Below are positions 23,723-34,924 of a stretch of DNA of 64,000 nt, in pieces; the stretch's first letter is position 1, and every line of letters begins with the position of its first letter. The stretch lies in NCBI RefSeq assembly GCF_001640805.2, contig NC_066853.1, forward strand, positions 23,061,173 to 23,125,172, given 5' to 3'. The notes below the pieces were generated by a model, which saw only the letters and a list, made by a program, of their open reading frames with translations, was not told where the DNA came from and did not search any database. This DNA comes from Lates calcarifer (taxonomy: Eukaryota; Chordata; Actinopteri; Centropomidae). Both the position numbers and the translations under genes were made by a program.

Positions 23723-24808
23723 CAGCAATGGTTCCCAAACTTTTCCATATCGAGGACTGCCAGTATAAGACCACAGATACCCATTTGGTCAGATGGCATC
23801 TCAAAGAACCCCATTAAAAATAGATATGGGCTGGTACTGGGTTTTATGTAGTAATAAAACTGTGTTAAAAAAAATCATCTTCAAGGCACCAACACACATT
23901 ACTTTTGTGCTTGATCGCAAGACATATTAGAGTTATGATTTGGCATCACGGCAGATAGGAAGTTGGACCGACTATGTTCCAGTCAAGGCCAGCTGGTGCT
24001 GACAGTTGGGAGATGAAATCATACAGTATAAGAAGTTTAGTGATGGTGATTGTTTTTCCTCTTTTCCAGTCGCTGTGTTGTGAATTTATGAATAGAACTG
24101 CGATGACTGACGTCACATAGCAGCAGCAGAAAAAAAGACCCAAAAATGGCGAATAGTAAAATAAAGCAGCGTGAGGTTGACAGCCCTGGTTGGCCTCGTG
24201 TCTCCATCCACCATCTCACCCAAATGTAACACTTTTTTTCTTTGCTTTGCTGTTGCCACACAAACTGCAACATTAATTAATATGGAAAACTGTTTTTTAA
24301 GATATAGCCGTTTCTGTTTTGGTACAGAGATGCAAGAATTGATGCGATTTCTGGGTTTGCATAGAAATGCAACTCTATTCATCACTGTTGTTCCCTGTGT
24401 GTATACAGTAGTTCAGACTGTCAAGAGAAAAAATTGTATATGTTGGTCGAAGCTGTTATTATGTGTGGCACTTTTTCAGAAAATCATTCATTTTAATTAA
24501 TGTGTAATTCATCCAAATTAATGTACACGCAATCCACAGAACCTGATCCTGAACCAGCAGAATTAAATTAGCCACTTCATGTTTTTCCCCACATTGGAAA
24601 GGTAGCAAGATTTGAATAAAAGTAACCGCCTGTTGGATTCACTTGACTAGTCTGTTCCCACCTTTAGATGTTTCTTCCTACTGAGAAACAAACTAAAAAA
24701 TAAGGTCATTCAAATTCCAGGAGGTTCATGTACACACCGTGAAGATTCTGGATCCCCTCTCAAAGACCCCTGCTGGCCCCTGTGATCCATTTTGGGAACC
24801 ACCGCCCT
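23723..24808. mobile_element. Non-autonomous hAT-like DNA transposon
   Basis: The left end reads CAGCAATGGTTCCCAAAC (23723). The right end, read inward on the minus strand, is AAGGGCGGTGGTTCCCAAAA (24808). They share TGGTTCCCAAA as inverted terminal repeats. Just inside both ends are 'gaggactgcc' and 'gacccctgctggcccc' phrases known from teleost hAT elements that start CAG.GGTTCCCAAAC. Length is about 1.09 kb, too short for an active transposase, and no transposase motif is visible. I find no convincing 8-bp target duplication, so the exact ends are uncertain. It could also be two fragments of one family. Confidence 0.5.
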
Positions 24809-24884
24809 TAAAGATTTATCCTCCCCAAAGGGCAAATTTTGCAAAGCTGTGTGCCTGAATGCAGTTTTCCATGTGTGAAATGAC

Positions 24885-25066
24885 GATTATGTGGGGGAAG
24901 TTTCTTCGGAGGAGTCATCTCAGACTGCGGAGTCATTCAGGTGGCTGAGGTGCGCCACTGCGGCAGCTGTCAGGAGACGTGAAACAAAACGCTCCTCCGG
25001 CAGGCCTCCCTCCCAACTTAATTTCATTAAATCTGTGATTTGTTTCTGTTTGTGTGCCGCAGTGTG
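24885..25066. promoter_or_regulatory. Candidate conserved non-coding element beside poly-G
   Basis: Balanced unique sequence with GACTGCGGAGTCATTCAGG near 24924, AGCTGTCAGGAGACGTG near 24965 and AACTTAATTTCATTAAATCTG near 25015. It ends directly at a 37-bp G run. Inference from sequence character only. Confidence 0.25.
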
Positions 25067-25070
25067 GGAT

Positions 25071-25107
<37 letters not shown>
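25071..25107 (+). repeat. Very long poly-G run (37 bp)
   Basis: Thirty-seven consecutive G on the plus strand, followed by TTGGAGGGGG. It is the longest G homopolymer in the window. Runs like this form G-quadruplexes and are hard to sequence, so the true length may differ. The Gly-rich and Pro-rich frames through it are artefacts. Confidence 0.9.
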
Positions 25108-25109
<2 letters not shown>

Positions 25110-25321
25110 GGAGGGGGCGTGAGTGAGGGGATTCAAAGTGAGGGAGGGAAAAAGAAGGAGAGAGATAAATGAATGAGTGAGAGTGAAGCAAAGTATGTGT
25201 GAGAGAAACAGAAGGCATCGGAGGAGCGATTAGTGCGGTGGTATCCATCATTGGAGCTGTGCTGCTCTGGTCGATTGCCATGGACACTGAGGAATACTTC
25301 ATCTGGTCCCAGCGAGAGGGA

Positions 25322-25323
<2 letters not shown>

Positions 25324-25360
<37 letters not shown>
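25324..25360. repeat. AC microsatellite
   Basis: About 18 uninterrupted AC units ending in ACATACACAG. Confidence 0.95.
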
Positions 25361-25365
<5 letters not shown>

Positions 25366-25790
25366 AGATACCCATCTATTATTCTGTAGTGCGAAACTCC
25401 AACCACAGCCCTCCTACTTCTTTTTCAACCCACTATTAACCTCCTCCTATCTTTACTATTTCATTCCAGCTGACATTATTTCCATCTTTTTGTCCAAATC
25501 TCTTCACTTTTTTGCAGTTTGAGGGATTTTACACTTTTCTACCCTCTGACCCTCTTTCCAGCCTGTCCAGATCGCTCTTCTTCTCTCTGAAAGCCTGTGT
25601 GCAGTAACACCACTCGTCATCCCCATTTATTATGCCAACATGCATATTGCATCAGCTACGGTTTGTGTTTTTATTGGAGTGTAGGTCTGCATGTGCCTAT
25701 GCAAGCATGCACGCATTTGTATGTCAGTGTGTATGCAACCTTGCATGTCTTCATGCATGCCTGTGGGCCAGAGTTGACAGCTGGAGACAG
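25361..25790. other. Unique pyrimidine-leaning sequence
   Basis: Between two microsatellites. Repeated GCATG/CATGC words (25690-25765) give weak local symmetry. No gene is seen. Confidence 0.5.
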
Positions 25791-25817
25791 GTGTGTGTGT
25801 GTGTGTGTGTGTGTGTG
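25791..25817. repeat. TG microsatellite
   Basis: About 13 TG units ending in TGAGTG. A further 20-bp TG tract lies at 25931-25950. Confidence 0.95.
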
Positions 25818-26070
25818 AGTGTACGGTCATAAATATCATTAAAATTACAGCGCAGCACTTTGCACAGCTCAGTCAGACTATGAAAACAAAGGCAAAACAG
25901 ACTCAACCCGTGATCATTATTTCATGAGAGAGTGTGTGTGTGTGTGTGTTTACATAGTGGTGACGCCATATGGATGTACAGCATACTGTAGACTGCATGA
26001 TCTAACTTAATCTATGACTAAGCTGTTTTACAGGGAAAGAAAATGACAATGACAAAATAGCAGTGTGTAC

Positions 26071-26100
26071 AGTGTGTGTGTGTGTGTGAGAGAGAGAGAC
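26071..26100. repeat. Compound TG and GA microsatellite
   Basis: TG units pass directly into GAGAGAGA. The short plus-strand frame starting here is an artefact. Confidence 0.9.
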
Positions 26101-26327
26101 AGTCATGGCATGGGAACAATTATGACAGGAGTGTGTCTTCAGCTGACCCCTGTGGCTAAAATGGAAGGCTCAGGCCAGTGTGAACCCATTAGCCTCCCTC
26201 TGTTTGCAGCTCTTTTTCACTCCCCCTTTCTATCCTTCCTCTTCTTCCCAGTTTTGGCCATCACATACCAGCATCCTGATCATTGTTGGTGTGTTGCAAA
26301 AGCACTGGCTGAGAGGGACAGTGAAGT

Positions 26328-26788
26328 TGTCAGGACTGAACTAGGACGAGAACCCAAACACACGACTCAGACTCAAAGTACAAAATAAACAATCTTTATT
26401 TGACAAAGTAACAACAGAAAATCACTCACAAGGAGGCAAATCCACTAGGTAAAGTACAAACAAAAGTCACTCGCAAGGAGGCAAAAACAACGAAACAAAC
26501 AAGGCAAGACAAGGGATAAAAAACTTGGCGTGACTCTCTGAATGAACAGGACAAACTAGTACAGGACAAAGCGAGACACAGACTCTAAATAGACACAAGG
26601 TAAGGGGAAACAGGTGGAGACAATCAGGGCGGGGCAAGCAATCAGACAGGCGGGAAACACATGAGGAGAAGAGGCAAGTGACCTGAACCGAGAGGAAAGT
26701 AAGATTTCAAAATAAAACAGGAAGACACAAGACAACATGAAGACAAGACAACACGACAGTGACTTAACATAATTTCTTGGACATGACA
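26328..26788 (-). mobile_element. Solo LTR of a retrotransposon
   Basis: The 461-bp unit begins TGTCAGGAC and ends GGACATGACA, giving TG...CA ends with short inverted repeats. It is flanked on both sides by GAAGT (26323-26327 and 26789-26793), a perfect 5-bp target-site duplication. On the minus strand it reads as an LTR in order: TGTCATGTCC end, a TATTTAGAGTC TATA-like box near 26590, and AATAAAG polyadenylation signal near 26398. Two 18-bp near-copies (26423-26440, 26468-26485) lie 45 bp apart inside. There is no internal gag or pol sequence, so it is a solo LTR left by recombination between the two LTRs. It resembles a Gypsy-type LTR I recall from teleosts. The intact duplication suggests a relatively young insertion. 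Confidence 0.88.
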
Positions 26789-26793
26789 GAAGT

Positions 26794-27415
26794 GAAGAGA
26801 GTAACAACTAACTAGAGTCAGAGAGATAGAGATATGTCTCATAAATTGTTCTTGTTCTTCTCAATTCTGGAGCAGTTTAATATTTTCAGATGGTTTTCAG
26901 TGACTGTGTAATATTGTATTTCAAGCCCAATGATAATTACTTTGTTATAATTCCAATCAGTGATGGTGCAACAAACAATGTTTCTCATTTGTTTATCACC
27001 ATATTTGTGCATTCTCCCGAAATGAACTTGCTGCATATAAAGGTCTGAATGCAGTTTCAGAGGCTTTTCCACCATGACAAGACTAAAATTCCAGCGGAAA
27101 ATCTAAATTTGAATGGAATATTTTGCATGGTCAAATTTAAAGGTCTAAAATACCCACAAAACATCAACTATCAGCAATTTCAATGCTGAAATATGCTTTG
27201 GATCAACATTGAAAAATCAATCAGAATAGCTGTTTGATGTTTTTTCAAATTAAATTTACTGTACAGCTTTGCCAGAAGTTTCAGCTAAACAGTGATGCCA
27301 AAAAGTAACTGATGGATAATAAAAAGAGAGATGGGCAAAAACTGGAAGATGAAATTAATCCATCAAGTTAGGGGGAAACACAGAGGGCATATTTCTGAGT
27401 AAAGAACACAAAAAA
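26794..27415. other. AT-rich unique sequence
   Basis: No gene or named repeat. Minus-strand frame 26839-27075 is AT-driven with no domain. Confidence 0.5.
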
Positions 27416-27419
27416 AGAA

Positions 27420-27765
27420 AAAGTTTGTTTGTTCGCTGGCGTCAGCGGTGGTGTCTGAGAAGGATTTATATCCCTTTGGGGGCCAAGCCTGGCAGAAGGA
27501 AGACGACAGAGGCTCGGTGGCGCTTTGGGGGCTCAGCGCCATGCATAAATCACCCACCTGGAAGAGCTACAAAGACTGGCATTGGTCGTGGCACCGCGCC
27601 AACGGCCAACAAGCAGTTTATGTGGAAATGAGAAGAAACAGGCACGCTGATAATGGCGAAGAAATCGGACATAACTTTGTTTCTCAGAGCTCGTCACATT
27701 GCAACATACCACTCTGCAAGAGTTCCAACAGATGGAAGTGAGGGATGGGAGTGAGGAAAAGAAGA
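27420..27765. promoter_or_regulatory. Candidate conserved non-coding element with an open frame
   Basis: GC-balanced unique block containing GGATTTATATCCCTTTGGGG near 27463, GCGCCATGCATAAATCACCC near 27535 and GCACGCTGATAATGGCG near 27640. A plus-strand frame is open from 27448 to 27741 (97 codons, Trp-rich in the middle). I recognise no domain, and splice sites and a good start are lacking. I favour regulatory DNA, but an unknown exon is possible. Confidence 0.3.
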
Positions 27766-27769
27766 TGGA

Positions 27770-28425
27770 GAGGAGTTAAGGGAATACAAAGGCAAACAAC
27801 TGCATTGGGAAAACAATACAAAAAATTGAATCAAAAAAGATGTTGCTGACACCTAAGCACACTGAATTATGTGCTAGGTCAGCGATGTGTGTCACACAAG
27901 ATAAATGGACAGTGAGTGAAGATCTCCCCTTCGTGTCAAAGTGTGTGTCCTGTTCAGTGGGACTCGGGAAGTGTATGAAGAGTGCATGTGTGTTTTCACT
28001 AAAATTTTGCTCAAGTCCCTCGCGTAGAGGCCTGAGGAGGGAAAGTTGGATGCAGCCACTACACACAGTGCGGTCCAGAGTTTTCCACCTTCTAAAGACC
28101 TGGGAACAGGACTCAGCACAGACACATGTGGAAGACGTCAAATCCACCAGAATGGCTTCCCAAAAAATAAACACTCAAATTGATTTTAGTGTGCCTGCCT
28201 GATTATTAAGGGTCAGTTTTTCACTTATTTCCTCATTTACTAACTAACTTAAACACACAAAATGTAATGATCCTGGTGGGGAGACTGAAGTAAACATTAC
28301 TAAGACAAAGCAAAGCAAATACTGTAGCAATAGAAATATAGGAATCTGTGAGACTTCACATACAGTATGACAAAAAACCTAGTGCCATTTTGTAAACACT
28401 TGAAAATGTTAAAGCATCATTATTT
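27770..28425. other. Unique sequence with frames on both strands
   Basis: Frames at 27776-28174 (minus, 132 codons) and 27840-28202 (plus, 120 codons) overlap almost completely. Neither has a signal or domain I know. The mutual overlap and lack of splice sites argue that both are chance. Confidence 0.45.
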
Positions 28426-28429
28426 TTTA

Positions 28430-28800
28430 TTCATTAATTAGGGAAATATCCAGCTCTTTAGCTGCTACATATACACGCTAGTTTGTCTGTTTTGGTGCCA
28501 TGGTAAGATAAAGTTGTTCTTTCAATAGAGATGTTTTGCCAAAAAGAGCTGCGGCTGCAAACAAGATTGATGAGCATAATCAGGACAGAAATGTTGAGGG
28601 TTGTAAACCAAAACGTGAGCTTTAAGACATTACATAAAACTGAGCTACGTGAAACTGACCTGCAGGTGTAAATTCGCTCTGGGTTCATCACTTAGTGTTA
28701 CCTTTCATAACCAACATAATTTAATCCATTTAGCAGCTTTAAAGAACCAATGATAACATGAAACGGTAGGGGCTTTAAATAAAATGCAACTGAGTAATAG
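28430..28800 (+). repeat. Probable diverged dispersed repeat
   Basis: AGGGAAATATCCAGCTCTTT followed by AGCTGCTACATATACACGC (28440-28478) matches a phrase I recall from a common teleost repeat ('ggaaatatctggctctttagctgctaaatgctcc'). The later ACTGAGCTACGTGAAACTG near 28640 also fits. A weaker relative of the same phrase occurs near 60780. Boundaries are uncertain. Confidence 0.38.
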
Positions 28801-29319
28801 AAGATGAAAACCTTCATCTTTTTCTCCACATTGATTGAGCAGGAAACCAAAAACTTTGCTGGACATGCTACATTCTTGCAAACACACACATGGGAAAGCA
28901 CTGTGAATGTATCTATTCACACTGACACACAACATTTGGAATATGCAAGCAAACACAAACACATCCTCAATCTTTGAATTCCATTAACATTCAAGGGGAG
29001 TCAAGTGTGGAGTGGGCCTGTGTCAGCGCTGCACTAACATCAAAGACACAAAGAGAGAGGGAGAGAATGGCAGAAAAAAGCAAGAAAGAGACAGAAAGAA
29101 AGTGACAGTGAGATATGGAAAGGAATATAGGGAGAGGGGGATGACAGAGGAAGAGAAGATGGGGGAGGAGGAGGGGTTGAAAAGTGACATTTGGATATTT
29201 CACAGAAGACAAACTCCAACCCAGGGCACAGCTATGACAAGCTCAGAGAGCTTATCCCCACTACAGTTGGACAAAAACTCACATCTGCAGAGCGTGCCGG
29301 TTTGAGGAACCGGTTTGAG
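28801..29319. other. Unique sequence with a purine-rich patch
   Basis: Purine-rich DNA (GAGAGAGGGAGAGAATGG type) at 29050-29180 explains the Lys/Glu/Arg-rich frame there. Just before the poly-A run, CCGGTTTGAG occurs twice (29297-29306, 29310-29319) with a 13-bp period. Confidence 0.5.
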
Positions 29320-29341
29320 AAAAAAAAAAAAAAAAAAAAAA
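29320..29341 (+). repeat. Poly-A run (22 bp)
   Basis: Twenty-two A following the CCGGTTTGAG doublet. It could be the tail of a retroposed copy, but no recognisable retroposon body or target duplication is visible upstream. Confidence 0.9.
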
Positions 29342-29567
29342 TGAGCTGCTGTGTGGATCAGAGCCACAATGCAGTCACAACATGAGGTTTGAATAGCTGT
29401 AATTACTTTTGTCTTGTCAAACATCAAAGTCAGTGATCACAGTAGCTGTCACTCCAATTAGCAAAGTGAGAAGTGTCACATTGGAGGGTACGAGGTTTCT
29501 AGGCTGCAGCAGTGTTACATAACAGGTGTGTTAGTGTGCATGTGTGTTCTAAATATGACAGCAGACA

Positions 29568-29581
29568 CCCCCCCCCCCCCC
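29568..29581. repeat. Poly-C run (14 bp)
   Basis: Fourteen C, then GGAGCC. Confidence 0.9.
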
Positions 29582-32080
29582 GGAGCCAGACTCACCGTCT
29601 CACTGTCATCTTGTCACCCAGATGACGCCACCTGTCTCTGTGTGTCTGTTTGTTTGTACAGGTGATGTCTGTGAATCTGGAGGAGTGATAAATGAGCATT
29701 TCCACAGTTTGGAGTGAAAGAATCCATTAGCAAAGAAAAGACAGATGTGCTAGCAGTAACATTAAACTGGTAGATAACTCTTTTAATAACTCTTGATAAT
29801 TGTTTTGTTAAACTAGTACTTTATAGGACAAGAATGAATCTCCATACCAATCATAGCAGTGGCCTAATGGAGTTAACACTGATATTTTCATTAAAAAAAT
29901 TTATCTCTAAATCAACCTGACTTAGTTTTACCAGTCTGGAGCCCACTGCATCTCTCTATAGTTGCAATTTAAATATACCTGATACTTGTGGTTAAGGACT
30001 CGTAGGAAATGTATCTGCAATGTGCAGTGTGACACCATTTGCAATCTGCATTTAAACAGTGCTCACATTTCCTCCTGGGCATCATTTGTAGCTCTGGCCA
30101 TCATGACAGCTCTGCTCAAAAACATGAACAACATCAGCTTGCAACATGAGTCGGAAAAGTTTTAAAATGCCCAGCCTTTACCATATTATTTAGAATAATA
30201 AGACTTATTAAGACTTTAATAAGACTTTGCAGAACTACTTCTTGGTTCAATACATTCCATCATGGTGTAACCCCTTAAATTTCATTAATAATTTCTCTTT
30301 CCTGTCATAGACAGTAATGTTAGTTATAAAATCTTTTTGTTTCAGATTGTGGGCTGTCGAGACATTACACACCTATTAAATAAAACTCAGATTGTTGTGA
30401 CAGTGGATCGTGCTTCTGTCACAACTTCACATCTGTAGCGGCTGCTACTGCTAGCTGCAGTTGCCATGAATGCTCAGCGTCTCATGATCAATGTGTCAAT
30501 CTTGAGTGAAAACTGAAATGAACTAACCATGTTTCACTGGTTGATCCATCCAGTTTCTTTTTTTTAAATTCTAGTCCAGGTCATATGAGTTTAACTGATT
30601 ATATTATTAGAAAAAATATTGTTAAAAACTGATGGGAGTGCTGAAAAAATGTGACAGTAATCATTGGCCATCTAATCACTGGTTTTCCATCATACTTTAG
30701 CCAAAATGATCTTGAAATAGGTATTAGATTTAATTCTATGTGGTATTTAAAAAGTGTTTAAAAGTCTTAATTTGGTGAACCCTGCAGAAACCGCTTGCAG
30801 GCTTTCAGCACAAGATGTGGTTCAGCCGCACTTTTAAGTCACATGTTACATGCACTTGTGCACGTAATGGTGACGTGACTGTGACCTGAGGCATGTTTTT
30901 AAGGCTCTAAATCTGTTTTCTTCCATTTTATTCACTTAACTAGAGTGAACACAGACGTATCAGAACACCTAAAATAAAGACTGCCTTCACTAACAGCAGT
31001 GAAAATTTCTCTCCAGAGTCTCCAGGGGAAAACAGCATAGGTGCTGTATCATGCAGCCATTACCATATATTACCATGTATTTGAGGTGTAAGGAGATATT
31101 TTTACAATCATCTTGGGACTGAATTGATCGGGAGGTGAAAAGTGTCAACATCTGTCCGCAGGTGACAACTGTGATTGATCACAATGAAAGTTTGCGTTGG
31201 AGTAATTAATTAGGTAAGTAGCTTGCGAGGCTGGGGAGAAAAGAAAAGCTTTTTGTTTCCCCAATGAAGGAAAGGTGAAGACAAGTGGCTCCATCAGTTA
31301 TACTCAGGTGGGGATATGTGATGAAAAAGTCACTGCACAAGCAGATATTGAGCAGTGAGACTTGGTTGTAATGTCAGCAGCTCATTGTTGCATCTCTGTC
31401 TCAGCATTGATTAACAACTATGTGAAAACCCTGCAATGCAAGGGACAATTAAAGCAAACACAGGACTTAATTAAAACCTCAGTTAAAAACAGCTTGAGAT
31501 TAAATGGCTAACCCAACTAAAACACTTCTATTGGTATTTATTTTGTGGAATATTTGGCCTCAAAATCCAACAATACCCAGCCTAACAGGACAAGAGGAGG
31601 AATCCTCAGCAGCTGACGTCATCCATCAAACTCCCTGATCCACTGATCCCAACAGGAAACTGCTGGATGCCGCATCAACATGCAGCAGTTTCAATTTAAA
31701 GAACAGTTGCAGATGGGCCACTACATGTGTGTATGTGCATCTTAGTGTATGTATGCATGTGTGTGTGTCTGGCTGGGTGGGAGAGGATAAGTGATTTTAG
31801 TTGAGGGGGCTTTAGGGCTCAACCAGCACATGTCACTCAGGCAGCTGCAGCTCAGCAGGGATCCAGAGATCTGCAGAATGGCTGATGGTCCAGTAGGGTT
31901 TACATACACACAAATACACACTTAAACACGCACACAAGCATGGGTGCATGTTTTTGCTTCAAAACACACACACATACACACACACCATCCTTCTTATCAT
32001 CTTTCCAGTCTTTATGCTCCAGTCTTGATGTAGCTGATTTTTTTTGGAAGTTGCAGTTGTGTGTATAGTTGAGGTTACGG
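29582..32080. other. Long featureless AT-rich stretch
   Basis: About 2.5 kb without a frame over 60 codons until 31.9 kb. There is local repetition of TTATTAAGACTTTAATAAGAC near 30205. CA words start at about 31905 and again at 31963-31984. No gene, clear transposon or strong regulatory candidate is seen. Confidence 0.55.
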
Positions 32081-32081
32081 T

Positions 32082-32121
<40 letters not shown>
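32081..32121. repeat. TG microsatellite
   Basis: About 18 TG units with one TATG interruption near the start. Confidence 0.95.
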
Positions 32122-32124
<3 letters not shown>

Positions 32125-32285
32125 AGCTTGCAGACTAAACAATACCGAAACGCTCTCCTGCTTGTCTCATGTGCATGTCTTGTGTCTGAGACAATAATCT
32201 GTTTAACTCTATGCAGTCAACAGAGGGCACTCTCACCCCTCTCTCTGCATCTACTTTCCCCATCATCACACAGAGCCAGACAGCA

Positions 32286-32313
32286 ACACACACACACACA
32301 CACACACACACAC
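32286..32313. repeat. AC microsatellite
   Basis: Fourteen AC units about 165 bp after the TG tract and in inverse orientation to it. Confidence 0.95.
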
Positions 32314-32810
32314 TCAGATTCCCCTTTCTCCCTAAGCTTTCCTTCCTAAGCTTCAGCTCTCCATTTTCTCTCGTTTCATTTCATTGTTTAGTGAGGTATT
32401 GACTGTGTTTTTAGGTTAACAATCCTTACAGGCAGAAACTGTTCTATTAGCTAAGATTTGTTAAGAGTTTCTTATGAATGTATAACACACATTTTAAAAG
32501 GCACTGAGCTTAATTTTGTTGACAATAACATTTAGTAATCTGGCTCTATTTGTACAGGTGGTGATATGAGACAATCCTGACATGTTTAGTGTAGTTTATG
32601 GGCTATAAATAGCAGTGCATTAGCTGGTGGCTGGGGCTCCTGTGATGGCTGGCTGAGACTGGCTGCACGGCTGGCTGAAAACACACTGCTGTTTGCACCG
32701 CTGCCATTAGGAGCACTTTGCGTGTCTGTGTGAGAGAGCGAGAGAGGTAGAAATGTCTGCTTTTGGTCTGCAACAGTGTTCATCTGTCTCCACTTGATTG
32801 TATGACTTGC

Positions 32811-32812
<2 letters not shown>
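32314..32812. other. Unique sequence between microsatellites
   Basis: TGGCTGGCTGAGACTGGCTG-type local duplication at 32640-32685. No gene is seen. Confidence 0.5.

Positions 32813-32854
<42 letters not shown>
32813..32854. repeat. TG microsatellite
   Basis: About 20 uninterrupted TG units, the longest pure TG tract in the window. An interrupted TG stretch follows at 32948-32995. Confidence 0.95.
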
Positions 32855-32855
<1 letters not shown>

Positions 32856-33139
32856 TGTCTATATATTCAGCGCCATGTTTACAACTAGGAGTAAATTCCA
32901 CAGCCAAAATTTCCTGTCTCGTGGCGCGCTATCACACCAACAATCTGGGTATGTGTGTGTGTTTATGTGTGTGTGTGTTTGAGTGTGTGTGTATTCAAGT
33001 GTTATCATGAAGTGCTCCCTGTTTCCCCCCCTTGTCGTTTCTCTCCAAACCGTCTCTCCTCCTATTCATCCATTGTGGCTGAGAGGATCCTTCTCCCTTT
33101 CCCCTCTTTCACTCATCTTCTCCCTCTCTCTTTTCTCTC

Positions 33140-33275
33140 TCACTCCACAGTCCTAATTACCCATACTCCTCGGAGTGGCCCCTTCTTCAGAGCCTTTGAA
33201 GTTATTTTAGCGCAAATTCTACTTAGCTACACTGCAGACAAAACAAGGAAAGGGTCGCATTTGAGGGCCTTTGGA
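33140..33275. promoter_or_regulatory. Candidate conserved non-coding element
   Basis: Begins after a pyrimidine tract ending CTCCACAG (33149), which resembles a splice acceptor. The following 120 bp is unique (TCCTAATTACCCATACTCC, TTGAAGTTATTTTAGCGC) and open in one frame, then runs into a TG tract without a donor. TAATTACC is a strong homeodomain-type site. Enhancer is likelier than exon. Confidence 0.28.
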
Positions 33276-33277
33276 AA

Positions 33278-33278
<1 letters not shown>

Positions 33279-33314
<36 letters not shown>
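33279..33314. repeat. TG microsatellite
   Basis: About 17 TG units with one TGCG near the start. Confidence 0.95.
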
Positions 33315-33316
<2 letters not shown>

Positions 33317-33319
33317 CTT

Positions 33320-34920
33320 TTTGCTGATTGAATCACCAGTGTCTCCTGTTTCATATGTGTTTACATCTAAGTGAATATGTATACAAGAGAAACCAGCAGA
33401 GCGAGTTTTTGTGTGTGTATGTTGGCTGAATTAGGGTAAAATTGAGTCTATACATACCATATTTTGAGATTGTATCTGTATATCCATGTGTTTGCATATG
33501 TTATATGTTTGTGTGTGTCTGTGTGTGTGTAATTCTAAGGGCCATGCATGAATGCAGGCCTTCTGAGCGCTTGTTGAATGGCCCGGCTGCCCGTCATGGT
33601 TGTGTTGGACTGAATGGCCAAAGTAGAGCTGTACAAAGCCACTTGCTGTCTCTCTGTAATTATCAGGAGTTGGTCCCCACACACTCACATGCACACACAC
33701 ACAAACACCAAATAATAAGCATATAAACACATGAAAATGCAAGAGAAATGCATGTGGGTAGAAATGGCCACATTTGTAAACTCATACTTGCATGCTTTGA
33801 ATTCTCCTCACTTTTCGGGAAAGGAAATGTAAACCATAATGTTACAGAAGCTATTGTGTATATTTTTCAAATGAGGATAAAACCATTTTTGGGCATGTTT
33901 GTGGAGAGACTGTCTGAGATTCAGTCCTCTGAGTGGGTGTTTCTCATGGCAGCAGTTGACTGATATTAGGACAAGCGTTTGTGTTACCATCTTTAAAGAC
34001 CCCTTTAGCAACTTTTTTTTTTTTTTAATTTAAAAAAACCCTGTGAAACATGAGTAAGCTGTGAATGTGTGTACCCAATGACAAATTGTTAATCCCAACT
34101 TTTTGTCTGAGGAACATCTTCTCCTTCCTCCTCCCTTGTTCTCCATGACTTGGTGAAGTTTTCAGTTCCACAGTTTATACAACTGCCTGCATAAAAAAAA
34201 ATGTTGAAATCAGATTTTGATGTATATTAATAAGATGATAGCAGCTTGGAATATAACAACGATGATGAAGTCAGTTATATATAACTAGTTATGTCATTAT
34301 ATCAGTTTACAAAATGCAAATCTGTGCATGGTGAAAACAATCTACATCTAGCTCATTTTCAAGCAGGCTATTGAAATTAGTTGTCAACACACTTTGTTAG
34401 CAGACATGCTGTTAACTTCCATGGTGCACTGCTGACTGCCAGTTGGTGAGCTAAAGTAATTAGCTTTCAGTCGGACAGCGGAAGATAGTATCCTAACTTG
34501 CCAAGGTTAGCTCTGAATTTATCAAGATGCAATATTTAATTCTGCTGCTTCATTTTACTGCTTGCTTAATTTCCATTTTTGTGGCGAAGATGGAGCTGAG
34601 CTGAAAGACAAAGCTTTCAGTTTACCAATCTAAGGTCCAACTCATGACTATGGTCATGTGACCAAAAGAATAAGATTGCGAATACAAGCAGCCAAAATGA
34701 GTTTCCTCTGTAAGGCAGTAGGGCTCTCCCTTATAGAGTAAAGAGCTCAGACATCTGCGCATTGAAAGGCACCAGTTGGAAAATGTTGCTGGGGAGAGGG
34801 ATGTCTGTACTTTAACCTGCTGCCACTGTGACCCAGCTCTGGATAAATGGCAGAAAATGGAGGGAATGATGGAAATATTTCATTAATGTTATTTTAACTT
34901 CCTATTAATCATTCTCACAC
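33320..34920. other. Unique sequence with T-rich run
   Basis: TG and CA words persist to about 33705. A run of 14 T lies at 34013-34026. The 34240-34460 part is AT-rich, with TTAGCTTTCAG-type words reminiscent of decayed repeats. No gene is seen. Confidence 0.5.
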
Positions 34921-34924
34921 TAAG

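Noticed and set aside
23905..23916. TTGTGCTTGATC resembling the start of miR-218
   Set aside because: Twelve nt agree, then the match fails; it lies inside the hAT-like element and I see no precursor stem.
32955..33374. 139-codon plus-strand frame
   Set aside because: Starts and ends in TG tracts; only the middle is unique and it lacks a splice donor.
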